Positions 49,359-60,188 are shown, counted from the stretch's first letter. The stretch is DNA of 64,000 nucleotides from Heloderma charlesbogerti (GCA_026122225.1 JANEZZ010001511.1:620001-684000), one strand, 5' to 3'. Notes: a model not told the origin generated them from the letters alone. Numbers and translations: made by a program.

Positions 49359-50342
49359 TTACTTTAGATCAATTATTAGGGGTTGATGATGAGTTTTTGG
49401 TATTTTCAACTTTGCGAGATCAGTTTGATCTGCTGGCTTCAGCGGAATGGCAGTATTTGCAGCTGAAACATTTGTTGGTATCTAGATTCAGTCCTGCTGC
49501 TTTTACTGCCTCGGAGTCTCCTTTGCTATTGGAAATACTTATTGAAGCTGATCAGATGTATTGACCTACGATTCATGTTTATAAATATTTATTATCAATG
49601 AATAAATATGACACAAGTGGTTTACAACAGGAATGGAACAGGGAATTGGAACGTGCTATTTTGTTTAATCAACGGACTGCCGTTTTGGCGTCTGTATCAG
49701 ATGTTTCAATGGATCTTCGGTCACACCATATTCAGCAAAAGCTCTTGTTTCGGGTCTATTGGACGCCACAATGTCTTTTTGGTAAAGGCTTGTCAAATTC
49801 GGCTAGTTGTTGGAGATGTGATGCAATCAATTCTTCTTTTATTCATATGTTTTGGAAATGCCCAATGGCCTCCTCTTTTTGGGAGGAAGTTATTGTACAG
49901 ATACATTTTGTATTAGAAAGCTCTTTAATATTTAGTGATGTAAATGTTCTTTTAAATTACCTACCTGCTTCTTGGAATGTAACACATGGTCACCGTAACT
50001 GGATTTTTCGTGCCCTTTTGGTTGCTAAAGGCCTGATACTACAATACTGGAAGAATAAAAGCTCACCGCCTATAACACAAGGGACTGAAGACTTAACAAC
50101 ACTAGCAACATTTGAAAGAGTGGTATATAGGCGTAACTTGCAAATGGACTTATATGCAGATATTTGGTCTGCTTTTACTGAAGTTTATGTGTAACCTCCC
50201 ACACACACTTTTTTTCTTGAATATTGTAATGTTAGAAACTGAGGATTTTGAAATTGTTGTTGTATTTTTTTTTTTTTAGGTTTTGTAATGTTTTCACTTT
50301 GTTTTGTGTTGTAAAAATTCACAATAAAAGATTAATTAGAAA
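49359..50342 (+). mobile_element. L1-like (Tx1/L1 group) LINE, 3' end
   Basis: The 5'-truncated end of an L1-type element with the C-terminal ORF2 region, a 3' untranslated region with a T-run, and a poly(A) signal (ACAATAAAAGATT at about 50320). It directly follows the BovB copy ending at 49348. A more decayed relative is at 10890-11460. Confidence 0.8.
49370..50194 (+). pseudogene. L1-like ORF2 C-terminal domain
   Basis: One reading frame runs from TLDQLLGVDDEFLVFSTLRD through a single stop (TGA at about 49562) to the natural end at 50194. Past the RT domain it contains LLFRVYWTPQCLFGKGLSNS, the Cys-His cluster CWRC...HMFWKCP (C-x2-C-x9-H-x4-C), FWEEV, and the terminal block LQYWKNKSSPPITQ and FERVVYRRNLQMDLYADIW. 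The Cys-His cluster is a conserved C-terminal zinc knuckle of L1-type ORF2 thought to bind RNA. It is well kept for a dead fragment, so probably young. RT and endonuclease are absent. Confidence 0.8.
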
Positions 50343-51530
50343 CAAAATGCTTATAAAGTTAGAAGAAGGAGACTTCTAGCTAAGCATTCTCCTTGAATTA
50401 CTGGAGAGATCTTAACATGGAGGAGAACTCAAACATGAGTCCCCCCCCCCGTGCATATCTGAGGTGGTACAGTCTTGCAATTAATGCATCATGTGCTCTG
50501 CAGACCATTTGGGTCCTCTTCCCATGCTAGACTGCTGATGGCTTGGCATGGTGCCAAGGTTTCCTTTTTTGTAATCCAAGCTTCCCTTTATCTCTTAAAG
50601 GACCGACACCACCAGTAGGAATCAGTGGCCAGGAATGGACATGGACAAGAAGATATGACTCCCTTAGCTTGCCAGTGAGTGAGCCGAACTCTCACCTGCC
50701 ACTGTTTGTCTTCTGTTACAGGAATGAGACTGTTTTACACCAGTTCTGCTGCCCAGCAGCTGATGCAGAGCAGAAGCCTTCATCTGCAGACTCTTCTCCA
50801 AGGTGGGAAAATTTGTCAGTTCATGCCCTGCTCATTCCTTTTTTCCTCTCTCCCTTACCTTCTCTGCTTTGACTTGCACACACAAAACATTCAGGCTTCA
50901 TTTCACTCACAATCTAACCCCTGGGAGCGGTTGTATCAAGAAGTGAGCGTAGTTGGCTGGGGTGGTGTGGTGGGGTGTCCCTCTTTTTTGCTCCACCATA
51001 AGATTGGTGGAATAGAGGGGCTGTTGGTAGAGAAACATGGAAGGGCCAGGAGGAACTGAAAGAGGGATATCTAATGATGAGCCAACATGTCCCACAACTT
51101 TGTTACCTGTTTCAGCAATTTGAGGAGCATAAACAGAGGTGAAGCGTACAGCCCATTTAACATTGGTGGCGTTTGCACTGTCTGCTGCTGCCCGGTGTAA
51201 TTTCCTCCACACTTCCTATGCAGAACATGACAGAGTGAGAGCAGGAAGCTCATGCCCTCACTCAGATTTGGCTTAATGCCAATGAGGAGCATAAATGTCA
51301 CCACTGCCAGGATCACATGAACAGGTGGTAGAAGATGTGAAAAAGTGAGCAGGAAAATATGGCTTTATGAAACCCCATCCCAAACCCTGGGCTCAAACAG
51401 AGAAGGTTCTCAAAAGATCTTTCAGCTTAGTTTTAGGGATAATACTAGGAGCAGTGGGAGAGGCAGACAAGGAGTCTAGCATGTCCAAGGTCTGCATGCA
51501 AAATATGGATTGGTAAACAGCAGCAGTTCA
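50343..51530. other. Unassigned; exon-like segment at 50722-50802
   Basis: A strong acceptor-like sequence (TTTGTCTTCTGTTACAG) precedes 50722, and AAG|GTGGGA follows at 50802. The 81-bp interval is open in two frames. There is no recognisable protein. The C-run at 50441-50450 is simple sequence. Segment 51290-51350 resembles 53805-53850 (a small repeat). Confidence 0.3.
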
Positions 51531-51538
51531 TACCAGAC

Positions 51539-51874
51539 TAGGGATGCCGTGGGAGTCCAAGAGCAGGATGGAGTCTGGTGGACTCCCCCCCCCCTCAGCC
51601 TCCCGGACCCTGCTTGCCAAGCCACCACATGCTTACTGAGCCGTTTGCCGAGTGCCATGCAGTCTGTGAGCGTTCAGTGGCCGCCCATCCCCTTGCTGAG
51701 CTGCCATTTTGCAAAACAATGGCAGCTTGGGGTTTTCATAAAAGTAATGTTGCATAAATGATGGCTGTAAAGGGGCCATTTATGCAACATTACAGGTGTA
51801 AATGGTCCATTTACGATGGACCATTTACGTGAGTGCCCAGCAGGGACAGATGGACATGAGTCTGTCCATTCTTA
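51539..51874. mobile_element. hAT-like MITE E (TAGGGATG group)
   Basis: Starts TAGGGATGCCG and ends TCTGTCCATTCTTA, flanked by a perfect 8-bp duplication TACCAGAC (51531-51538 and 51875-51882). The interior has its own palindromes: GTAATGTTGCATAAATG (51744-51760) with its complement (51777-51793), and AAATGGTCCATTTACG with its complement (51799-51828). The module sequence differs from MITEs B-D but has the same architecture. Confidence 0.82.
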
Positions 51875-51940
51875 TACCAGACCAAATTGGAGGGAAGGGG
51901 AGAAGGCCCTGGAATAAGACATGGTTGGCAGCGGGTTGAA

Positions 51941-52281
51941 CAGGGATGTATGGATTTTGTTAAATCCATTCCGACTGTCTTTCACAGGTTGTCAGGTGTC
52001 TTTCATTCCATCATCCGCTCATTAATGTAATCGGATTGTTTTGGGGGATGTATGAGAATTTCGTTCCATTTGTGCAAGTGTGCACTTGTGCTAATGCGCA
52101 CTTGTGCCAATGCCCATTAGCGCAAGTGCAAATTTGTGCAAATCCCCCCCAGTAAAAACTCATCCGCAAGTCTCCGGAATCCACATGACTTAGAAAAAAC
52201 CATGTGCTGCAGAATCCACAGGTTGGATTCATAGAAATCCAAACTTATTTGAATCTGTTGCAGATTTCCCCAACATCCCCA
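51941..52281. mobile_element. Possible TAGGGATG-group MITE H
   Basis: Starts CAGGGATGTATGGATTTTG and ends TTTCCCCAACATCCCCA. Interior with GTGCACTTGTGC / GCACTTGTGCCAATG dyads and GGATTCATAGAAATCC. No target duplication identified, so tentative. Confidence 0.45.
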
Positions 52282-52399
52282 TGGAAGACTATGTTGGGGA
52301 ACAGGAGCAAACTCTCTTGATGTCATAGCAAACCTGACCCAGAAGTGTTTTATAGTGTCAGGCCTTGTCACTTGATTTGCTCTGGCCTATTGTTATGCA

Positions 52400-53068
52400 C
52401 AGTGACAGATTTTATTTTCTTGGGCTCCAAGATCACTGACTGTAGCCATGAAATTAAAAGACGCTTGCTCCTTGGGAGGAAAGCTATGGCAAACCTAGGC
52501 AGCATAGTAAGAAGCAGAGACATCACCTTGCTGACAACAGTTCGTATAATCAAAGCTATGGTTTTCCCAGTAGCAATGTATGGCTGTGAGAGCTGGACTA
52601 TAAGGAAGGCTGAGCGCCGAAGAATTGATGCTTTTGAACTGTGGTGCTGGCAAAGACTCTTACGAGTCCTCTGGACTGCAAGGAGGTCAAATCAATCAAT
52701 CCTAAAGGAAATCAACCCTGACTGCTCATCGGAAGGACAGATACTGAAGCTGAAGCTCAAATATTTTGGCCACCTAATGCGAAGAGAAAACTCCCTGGAA
52801 AAGACCCTGATGCTGGGAAAGATTGAAGGCAAAAGGAGAAGGGGACGGCAGAGGATGAAATGGCTAGATAGCATCACCAATGCAATGAATATGAACTTGA
52901 GCACACTCCGGGAGAGAGCGGAGGACAGGAAGGCCTTTGTGAACCGCCCAGAGAGCTTCGGCTATTGGGCGGTATAGAAATGAAATAAATAAATAAATAA
53001 AGGCCTGGCGTGCTATGGTCCATGGGGTCACGAAGAGTCAGACACGACTTAATGACTGAACAACAAAA
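52400..53068 (+). mobile_element. BovB LINE, 5'-truncated copy
   Basis: The last 0.6 kb of BovB, from the equivalent of VTDFTFLGSKI to the 3' end GACTGAACAACAAAA. It is flanked by a perfect 10-bp duplication TTGTTATGCA (52390-52399 and 53069-53078). The frame is open from 52400 to the nested insertion at 52937: KRRLLLGRKAMANLGSIVRS, MYGCESWTIRKAERRRIDAF, QRLLRVLWTARRSNQSILKE. A classic target-primed insertion. Confidence 0.93.
52937..52999 (+). mobile_element. L2-type LINE 3' tail nested in BovB
   Basis: TTGTGAACCGCCCAGAGAGC then TTCGGCTATTGGGCGGTATA and (AAAT)n: just the last 60 bp of L2, identical in type to 17438-17500 inverted. It is flanked by AAGGCCT on each side (52930-52936 and 53000-53006), restoring uninterrupted BovB sequence when removed. 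Confidence 0.88.
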
Positions 53069-53078
53069 TTGTTATGCA

Positions 53079-54807
53079 AGAGGCTCCTTTGTGGGTATGG
53101 CCAGTTATCTTGTGGCCAGAACTTGGTGATGCTACACAAGCTAAATCACTACCTGACATTCTTCCAGTTCAGAACTTCCTGGAAGCTTAAATCCCGGTAC
53201 ACAGAAGTCAAGCACTACTAAATGCCCTTCTGGAAAAAGGTGAACAGAACAACTTGCTAGGACGTTAGTGGCTCATTGGGCATGAAGGTAATGCAAGAGT
53301 CCCCATAGGTGGTTGGAAAATTACAGGGCTAGATTAAATGGTTGAAAAGGAATGGGCAGGAGCTTCAGTGTTATGGAGAGGAGAACAGAAACTAGGTGGC
53401 ACAATTTTAATAATTCACTTAGAGTGGAGACAAAATGCCTTCCTTGGCTTTGCTATTTGGGAGGGAATATGAACTGGGTAGTGTTCACTCTACTTAACAT
53501 CAGCAGCATTACCTCTTCCTACAGCTGGGCACCGTTCCTCCCTCCCAGTCCCACCCATGCCATTGTTTTGCTCTCAGAATGGCACTTGTTCTGAAGCCAA
53601 ATCAGAGTGAGGGCAACTAGCAGCAAGTTGGAGTGAGGGAAGAAAGGAACTTTCCTACCCAGAAGATGCCAGAGTGAAGGCAAGAAGCAGGACTGACACC
53701 ATCAGAGTGAAGGCAGAAGAATGAAGGAATACTTCCTTCTTTGGGTAGGAAGGAATGTAAGGAACTTTTTGTGTGTGTGGGGAAGGTACTCAGCAACAGC
53801 AGAGAGAGTGATTGCTGTCACTGTCAGGATTATATGAACAGGCAGTGGCAGTGAAAAATTTGGATGGGGAGTGGAATGTCTTTGGGAAACCTTTTGTTAC
53901 CACCCCACATTGATCTTTAGGTCAGCTCTACTTAGGACCCCAGCAAGATTAAGACCAGCCTTTTTCTTTTCTTTTTTCCACAACCCTTGGATGAGCTTCC
54001 TGACTTTCCTGTGCTGAATATGTCACTTTGGTTCCTATCTTTATGCATACATATCAAAAGTTTGTCTACATAAGGATTTTAATTATTATTAAAAAAAATA
54101 CCCTGCACCATGTTAATTCACTTGCTATGGGGCATTATGTTGAATTTGCATGCCTAGTTGGCTTCTTTACCGTACTGGCACTTAGCTGGGTTTGACAACG
54201 AAAACAGATATTCTTCCTGCAGATTATCATAGATATTTGTTTTAATTTCAAAGTATTGTGCCAAAGCTCCAGATGTGAATATGCTAATCTAAATGAACTC
54301 TCCGATACAGACAAGGAGCAGCACTCACGGACAGTAAGGACCACCATTCTCCAAGCCTCCGTTAACTGCAATGCATTTTCTGAGGATTTTCCTGTGAATT
54401 CCCCCAACTAGCTCTAGACCAATAGTACTTTCTATTAGTCAAGCATAGAGAATGTCTATAGTACTGATCCATCAGTATGTGAAACTCTGAGAGTTTCAGG
54501 GGAGATGCTGCAATAAGAGAATTCCCTTAGCACCTAACCAAACAACAGTATCCCATATTCTTTGGTGAAAGCCATGACAATCGAAGAGGTATAAAATGTA
54601 ATGTTTGTAATGTAAATATGCCCTGAATCTTTTGGAGTAATCATTTGGAGGAATGAGGTTGTCCCATGCATGCTGATCTTGTCACTGTCTCCCTGCACAC
54701 CTCTCTCTCCCCCTCCCTAGGTAATGTTAGAGGTAGAAGAGTTACCACAAGATGACTTTCCTCCTTAATATTAACGTGATAGTGGTGTTACGTTAGAGCT
54801 CCTAGAT
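53079..54807. other. Mostly unique-looking; candidate conserved noncoding DNA near 54040-54420
   Basis: 54040-54420 contains GATTTTAATTATTATTAAAA, TTGAATTTGCATGCC, ATATGCTAATCTAAATG (octamer-like) and TTTGTTTTAATTTC, without TE signatures. 53600-53900 has repeated CAGAGTGAAGGCA phrases (local duplication). No exon recognised. Confidence 0.38.
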
Positions 54808-54942
54808 CAGCCTTCCCCAACCTGGTACCCTCCAGATTTTTGGATAACAACTCCCAGCATTCCTGACCATTGGCCATGATGGCTAATGCTGATGGAATTT
54901 GAAGTCCACAACATCTGGAGGGCAACAGGTTGGGGAAGGCTG
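54808..54942. mobile_element. Palindromic hAT-like MITE, family CAGCCTTCCCCAACC
   Basis: Starts CAGCCTTCCCCAACCTGGTA and ends GGTTGGGGAAGGCTG, with flanks TCCTAGAT and CACTAGAT (6 of 8). The best-preserved ends of the family. Confidence 0.87.
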
Positions 54943-55189
54943 CACTAGATGGTAAGATGAAAAGTTACTGCATCCCAATTGCACTAGAAAACAAATTATT
55001 ATTAGGACATGGTAGTTGCAGTCCTACCACACTTCTGGATGCTTTAACAAGCATCCATTTCCCCAGCACAAATACAGTGATATGAATCAGTCCTCTTAGA
55101 CACATGCACATGACTCCTTTTATACCTTTCATAGCAGCTCTATATCCAACCCTATATTGCTTTTATATTTATTATTTTTATATTATTAT

Positions 55190-55420
55190 TATTATTTACA
55201 TTTACATCCCACCTTTCCTCCATGAAGCTCAAGGTGGTGTACATGATCTTCTTCCTGCTCTTCATGTTATGCTCAAAACAACCCTGTGAGGTAGGTTAGT
55301 CTGAGCGTCAGTGACTGGGCGAAAGTCACCCAGTGAGCTTCATGGCCGAGTGGGGGCTTCAGCCTGACTCTCCCCAGTCCCAGTCTAACACTCTAACCAT
55401 TACATCACACTGGCCAATAG
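55190..55420 (-). mobile_element. tRNA-derived SINE, inverted copy
   Basis: The inverted form of 26818-27066: CCCTGTGAGGTAGGTTAG, GTCACCCAGTGAGCTTCATG, CCCAGTCTAACACTCTAACC, CACACTGGC. The 3' tail is at the left (TTTACATCCCACCTTTCCTC). Confidence 0.82.
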
Positions 55421-55429
55421 CAAGCTCTT

Positions 55430-55665
55430 TTTCTTATGTCACGTTCCTTATGTAGCCAAAACAGCACCATCAGCACACAAGAGCGAGCTGTCTGCAGGCT
55501 TGTAGGAATACTAAAGTTTGCAGAAGTGCAAAAAATGTTTAGAAAAAAATTGTAACAGGGTGGGGACCCTCAAACAGCCCAGTGATGACTGAGCTTGTTC
55601 AGTGGCCACAGAACATGGAGGAAATGGAAAAACTGGGAGTGGGGGCAGAAAAAGGAATGGAGTAT
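55430..55665 (+). repeat. Dispersed repeat, copy 2 of 2 (ACAGCACCATC type)
   Basis: CTTATGTAGCCAAAACAGCA, AACAGCCCAGTGATGACTGA, TCAGTGGCCACAGAACATGG and GGAATGGAGTATGC correspond to 25490-25742. Confidence 0.65.
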
Positions 55666-56424
55666 GCTGGAAAAGTCTGTGCCTGGCTGGAACACTGGAC
55701 AAGAGCAATGCACACTGCAATGTTCTGTTGCATCCCCACTTGCTTACTTCTGACTAGCCTTCGGAACTCACTGAATTTCCAGTTTTTACAGCCTCCGTGG
55801 GTGGTCATAGCACCCATGCTGGGAATTCTTAATCTGGTGCAAGTTCTGAAGGGCTCGAGACATCGGTTTTCCACACTCTTCCGTGCACTAATCCTGGAAT
55901 CACTGATGATGATGGCTGGTTCTTATGTGCTGTGCTGATTCCATTTCTTCAATAGTGCACATCTCCCTGGGGATGGAATGGGTATGTAGGGACAGAGAGG
56001 GGTGGAGAGAACCCTTGAGGAAGCAACTACAAGTGTTCTTGTAATTAAAACCCCTTTCCCTTGAGGAAGCACACTGTGAAAGCCATGTTGCATTTGCTAT
56101 GAAACTGAGGGAATGAAGGAAATTTGATTTTAATTACAACATTTCTTGTAAACACCCCCACCCTGAGTAATTTGCATTGAGGGCTCTCGCTGGGGATCTG
56201 GAGGAGTTATTATATGAGGCAACTGCCTAGCTGCATAACTAACTGCATAACTCCCTACTCAGCACCTTGATGGTAGTTAACAAGCTGAGATGCTCTAACA
56301 GTAACTAATTCCCTCTACGTGGAAGATGTGGCTCTCCACAGACAAAGACGGAAAACTGGGTTCTCTTGCCTGCCCATCTCACCCATTCTCAAACTCACAT
56401 GCCTTTGTAGAAACTCTCCTCCTG
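55666..56424. other. Unassigned
   Basis: An open 118-codon frame (55582-55938) extends out of the repeat above and has no recognisable domain; not called as a gene. Confidence 0.35.
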
Positions 56425-56900
56425 TCATGTTTTCTGGCCTTGATTCCCCCCTCTGACTCAGACCAGGACTCCAAGGTGTAGGAGGCATCATCCAGTGAGC
56501 CACTGCCTGTCAACCCAGGACCTTCCAGGCCAGAGGTCATGGCTTTACTGGATCCTTCAGACTCAGAGGGAACTCCCTGATACAGTTGTCACTACCCCCA
56601 TGCTGGAGGAGCCAACAGCTGCAGAATTAGGCAATGAGGTGGCTCCTCAGAGAGGACGGGTTTAACAGCAGGCCCAGACCAGCTAGCCTTCATAAAACCT
56701 CAGACGACCTCTGCACATTGCTGAGACAAGAGCTCTTGCTGAGTGAGTGCCAGCCAGCATCGATCTCTCCAGGATCCTGGCAGACTATGCCTGTTCTGAC
56801 CTGCTTTATCAAACTTGACACTGCCTTGCCCGTCTAGTAGGTGCAACTGCTTCAGATTGGCTCCCCTGGGGACCTTGAGCCAAGCTAGACAGGACACCTG
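56425..56900 (+). mobile_element. LTR-like fragment (tentative)
   Basis: CTGACTCAGACCAGGACTCC, CTTCAGACTCAGAGGGAACT and CAGCAGGCCCAGACCAGCTA recall the acidic-coding, pyrimidine-patterned U3 of Gypsy-type LTRs at 57800-58455. No boundaries defined. Confidence 0.3.
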
Positions 56901-57199
56901 TCAGACCTGAACTTTTACTTGACATGCCAAATCTGTCCACTTGATAGCAAGTTTTTCCATAATATTGTGGTGAATGCAATAACATTATTGCAGTGTGCAT
57001 TCTAAAAGTATCTGTTTTGTCATCAGAAATCTTATGGATTATGGCACCAAGCTATGTTAGTGACTAATGTGTCCATTGTGATAAGGATCTCTAATGTATG
57101 TGTCTTTCTTGGAGAAGAGAGGCAAGATTCAGGGAAGGACTCCTTTGGGATTCCTCGCGTTAAAAGACTTAGTTGTGATAGATGCATGCATGCATTGCA
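56901..57199. other. Unassigned AT-rich spacer
   Basis: Nothing recognised. Confidence 0.35.
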
Positions 57200-57785
57200 G
57201 ATGTCACGTTCCTTCGTCCTCGCTTCACAGTCAATACACTCCAGGATCCCAGGCTTCAGGCTCACTACTTTATTAGTAAAGGACTAGCTTCCTTACAAAT
57301 GCAAATTCTAGGAAACTCTCAGACTACAATGAAGACAGCTGCTCTACGCAATTATGAATATCAATAGAGGAGCCGAAGTGGAAGTTAGAGAAGTTGCCAG
57401 CAGTCTGAACAAGAACTTCTCTGCCAGACTAGCTTGGGAGGGATGTCCCTCCCTTACAGTAGCTCCCTCCTATGTAGGCTTGCATGCATAGCCAACCTGG
57501 TGGAGCGTCTGAGCTCTGCCTCTAACTTTTCCCACTTTGCTCTGCAACGGACCCTAGCATCCTTCAAGTCGCACCCCTCACTCTCCTCCTCCCCCGAAAC
57601 CTGGGTTCTCATGGAAGAGGAAAGGGTGTGTGTGTTGAGGCTGAGCCATCTGTGAGCCAAGTCTTGGGAAGAAGGCCCTGCCATATATGAGCTCACTAGG
57701 AAGGGAGCCTCCCCCTGTTCTGTCCGTTCTCATTCTGAATCTGAGCTGCTAGATATCTCCACATGCTCAGATTCATTCCTGACAG
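57200..57785 (-). mobile_element. Probable solo LTR (Gypsy-type)
   Basis: Bounded by TGTCACG at 57200 and CCTGACA at 57785, as in the solo LTR at 1711-2240 (TGTCA...TGACA). Both have an inverted poly(A)-signal area close to the left end (ACTACTTTATTAG here) and a GAATCTGAGCT-type phrase near the right end. No convincing target duplication (flanks GCAGA and GACCC), so boundaries may be off. Confidence 0.5.
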
Positions 57786-57799
57786 ACCCACTACTAACA

Positions 57800-58455
57800 T
57801 TTCACAGTGCTTCAGACAGTGCTGGTCCTTTCTGGCAGCTCTGTCATGACCCCCATCCATCCATCCATCAGCCTTTCCAGAGTACAGGAGAAGACTCTTG
57901 AGGATCAGACTGCTCTTCTAGAGGAATGGCAGTCAGTCTCACTATATTCAGCACCCCCCCCCCCTCAGCCAGAAGACACGGTCCTGCCAACATCCTCTGA
58001 GTCAGAGGATGAACCCCTGGCAGAACTTCCATCTCCCTAGTCTTGCAGAAGTCTGAAACGACAAAATCAGGCAAGAAGCCTTCAATAGTCCAGCCATCTC
58101 CTCCAGATGGGGTGGAGCTGACCATACTACAGATCATGGCTGCCTGCATAAGGCTTCAGTTGGTTTGAGCTTGCTGCTAAGACAATATCCTCCTATGGTT
58201 TTAGTGACAGAAAGCAGAAGTCAGCAAAACTCACTCTGAGCTATCTGTCCATGGTCCTGTTTCAGCTACCCTTTACACAAGTGGGCTTTTACTTAGTCTG
58301 CTCTACCTGTTGACTGGATTCTACTTACCTGACACAACTTCACCTGCCTAGACTTTACTGTTCTACCTAGACTGGACTCCCTTTGTTCAGATTTGTCCCT
58401 GTTAGATGTCATTGGTTTCTACTGCGAGCCTCAGGTAACCTCAGAATGTGACAAC
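57800..58455 (+). mobile_element. LTR-like repeat
   Basis: TCTGAGTCAGAGGATGAACC, GGCTTCAGTTGGTTTGAGCT, CTGTTGACTGGATTCTACTT, and an end TCAGAATGTGACA at about 58452. Homologous to 43190-44110 in order. (CATC)n at 57855-57868 and a C-run at 57951-57963 lie inside. Confidence 0.45.
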
Positions 58456-58805
58456 CTCCTCCTACCCAGGTATGAACCTATTCCATCTCCCTGACTATGG
58501 CCAAGCACCACAGTGGTATCATCATCAACCATAGCTAAGACCGCTTTGACGTCCCTCTCAACCAGGACTGAAATCTAGGTTAAGAAGAAACCATCAACCA
58601 TGGATAACACCAGCACCACAGCAATGTTCAACCATGGCCAAGGAGAGATGCCTGGGGAGATGCTGGGTGGGGAGTGGGAATGGAATAAATTGTCTGCAAA
58701 TGTCTTCCAGATTTTTAAAAAGCATCTATAGGGCCATTTCAAATCAAAGGTATAAAGTCAATCATTCTCTGGTCTATGTCCAATATCTGTTGTATCATTT
58801 AAAAT
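58456..58805. other. Unassigned
   Basis: Repeated wording ACCATAGCTAAG / ACCATGGATAAC / ACCATGGCCAAG (58530-58640) suggests a weak local repetition. Possibly an LTR-element leader. Confidence 0.35.
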
Positions 58806-59015
58806 AATATTTAGCATTTATACAGCACTTTCATAAGCATTCAAAGCACTTCACAGACACTAGTTCAGTAAACCTTACAACAACTCTGTAAGGTAGGTTA
58901 CTATTATTCTCCCCATATTGCATGGGAGGGAGCACTGAGGGATAGCAGCTCGCATAAGGCCACCTAAGGAGTTCATAGTTGAGGAGAGACTTGAATCCAG
59001 GGTCTTTCCAGCTTT
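58806..59015 (+). mobile_element. MIR-like (CORE-SINE) fragment
   Basis: TTACAACAACTCTGTAAGGT, TATTATTCTCCCCATATTGC, CATAAGGCCACCTAAGGAG, AGACTTGAATCCAGGGTC: typical MIR/L2-tail wording. Confidence 0.78.
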
Positions 59016-59034
59016 CAACTCACAATTTTAGGGT

Positions 59035-59155
59035 TGTATCCAATGTTAATCCCATTGTAGATTCATTGAAATGAAGGGGACTTAGTCATGGCAACCTTCA
59101 TTTCCATTCATTTCACTGGGTCTACTCTAAGTAGGACTAACAGTGGATACAACCT
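59035..59155. mobile_element. Short hairpin MITE (GTAAGCCCCATTGA type, diverged)
   Basis: GGTTGTATCCAATGTTAATC and AACAGTGGATACAACC are inverted ends, with the inner CATTTCACTGGGTCTACTCT. Related to 6750-6840. Confidence 0.6.
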
Positions 59156-59346
59156 GTATCGATTATATCCACACCATCATGGAAGAGACCATGATAGCAG
59201 TAAGCCATGAACAAATATGAAGAAACAGGTGTGCACAGGTAGCAATAAAGCTGCTTCAGACACCATTGCACCTTACCTGGCACTATGTCCCTGATCCAAC
59301 TCTAGTTACATACAACTAGTGAGGCACAAAAGTAACTGGCCCCGAT

Positions 59347-59742
59347 TAGGGATGTGCGAGTAGCTAAACATGAGCTTGCCAAAGTTCTCCAAATTCCATC
59401 TTGAATTCCAGCTCAAGTCTTGTTTCAGATTGTGAGCTTTGGGGGGGTTTTCTGCATGAAAAGCAGTCTGTATTTTCATGCATATTTTTCCAAACATATG
59501 CATCAATTGTGCACATCTTTGAAATGTACACGTTCTTCTCCCATTGATTAAAGTGTATTTGTGCACGTTTTTCAAGAGTACACATTTTTCAAATGTACAC
59601 ATGCTATTGTACACATTTTTTTTGGTCCATGAATCACACTGCAAGCTCAGATTGTGTCTGAGACTGTGTTTGGTCCGAAAGGTGTGAACTGGGTAAATCC
59701 TGATAAAAAAATGAACTGAAATAAAATTTCCATACATCCTCA
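59347..59742. mobile_element. hAT-like MITE F (TAGGGATG group), T-rich
   Basis: Starts TAGGGATGTGCGAG and ends TTTCCATACATCCTCA; flanks GCCCCGAT and GCCCTGAA agree at 6 of 8. Interior rich in GTACACATTTTTC-type repeats. The 206-codon minus-strand frame across it is not a recognisable protein. Confidence 0.6.
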
Positions 59743-59879
59743 GCCCTGAATGTGAATTTGCCTCTCCATCTGTGTTAAGCCAATCCAGTGCAATCCGCAT
59801 GGGCATCACACTGTACACAACAAGATGTGCATTGCATCTGCTTGGGTTGTGCACATGAAACCCTGCTTGCAGGCACAGC

Positions 59880-60128
59880 TGGATGGGGTGTTTCTTATTA
59901 AGCGATATGCCTGTTGGTTTTAGCATGGAGGAAAGCGGTCTCTCAATGGTTGCTAATCACGGTGATGACATGCAAATTTCAGGTTCTACCAGTTGGTGGT
60001 CAGGGTGGTTGCCTCCATGTTCTGCCTCCAGGCTTCCCAGAAGCATCTTTTTGGCTACTGTGGGAAACAGGATACTGAACTAGACGGCCCTTTGGTCTGA
60101 TCCAGCCAGGCTGCTCTTTATGTCTTTA
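59880..60128 (+). repeat. LINE-tail-like repeat
   Basis: CTACTGTGGGAAACAGGATA, CTGAACTAGACGGCCCTTTG, GTCTGATCCAGCCAGGCTGC: a very common squamate repeat end resembling L2/CR1 tails. Family not assigned. Confidence 0.5.
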
Positions 60129-60188
60129 GCAAGCCCTGCATCTTGAGACATTCAACCTACAGAGCATTCTGTATTTTAATTTTTTACA

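Noticed and set aside
52011..52371. Overlapping minus-strand frames with Cys/His-rich peptides (CTCANGHWHKCALAQ-type)
   Set aside because: They are translations of a short GCACTTGTGC-type repeat inside a MITE.
55582..55938. 118-codon frame with a hydrophobic C-terminus
   Set aside because: Begins in a dispersed repeat and has no recognisable family.
59306..59926. 206-codon minus-strand open frame
   Set aside because: Crosses a whole MITE and its flanks; no known protein similarity.
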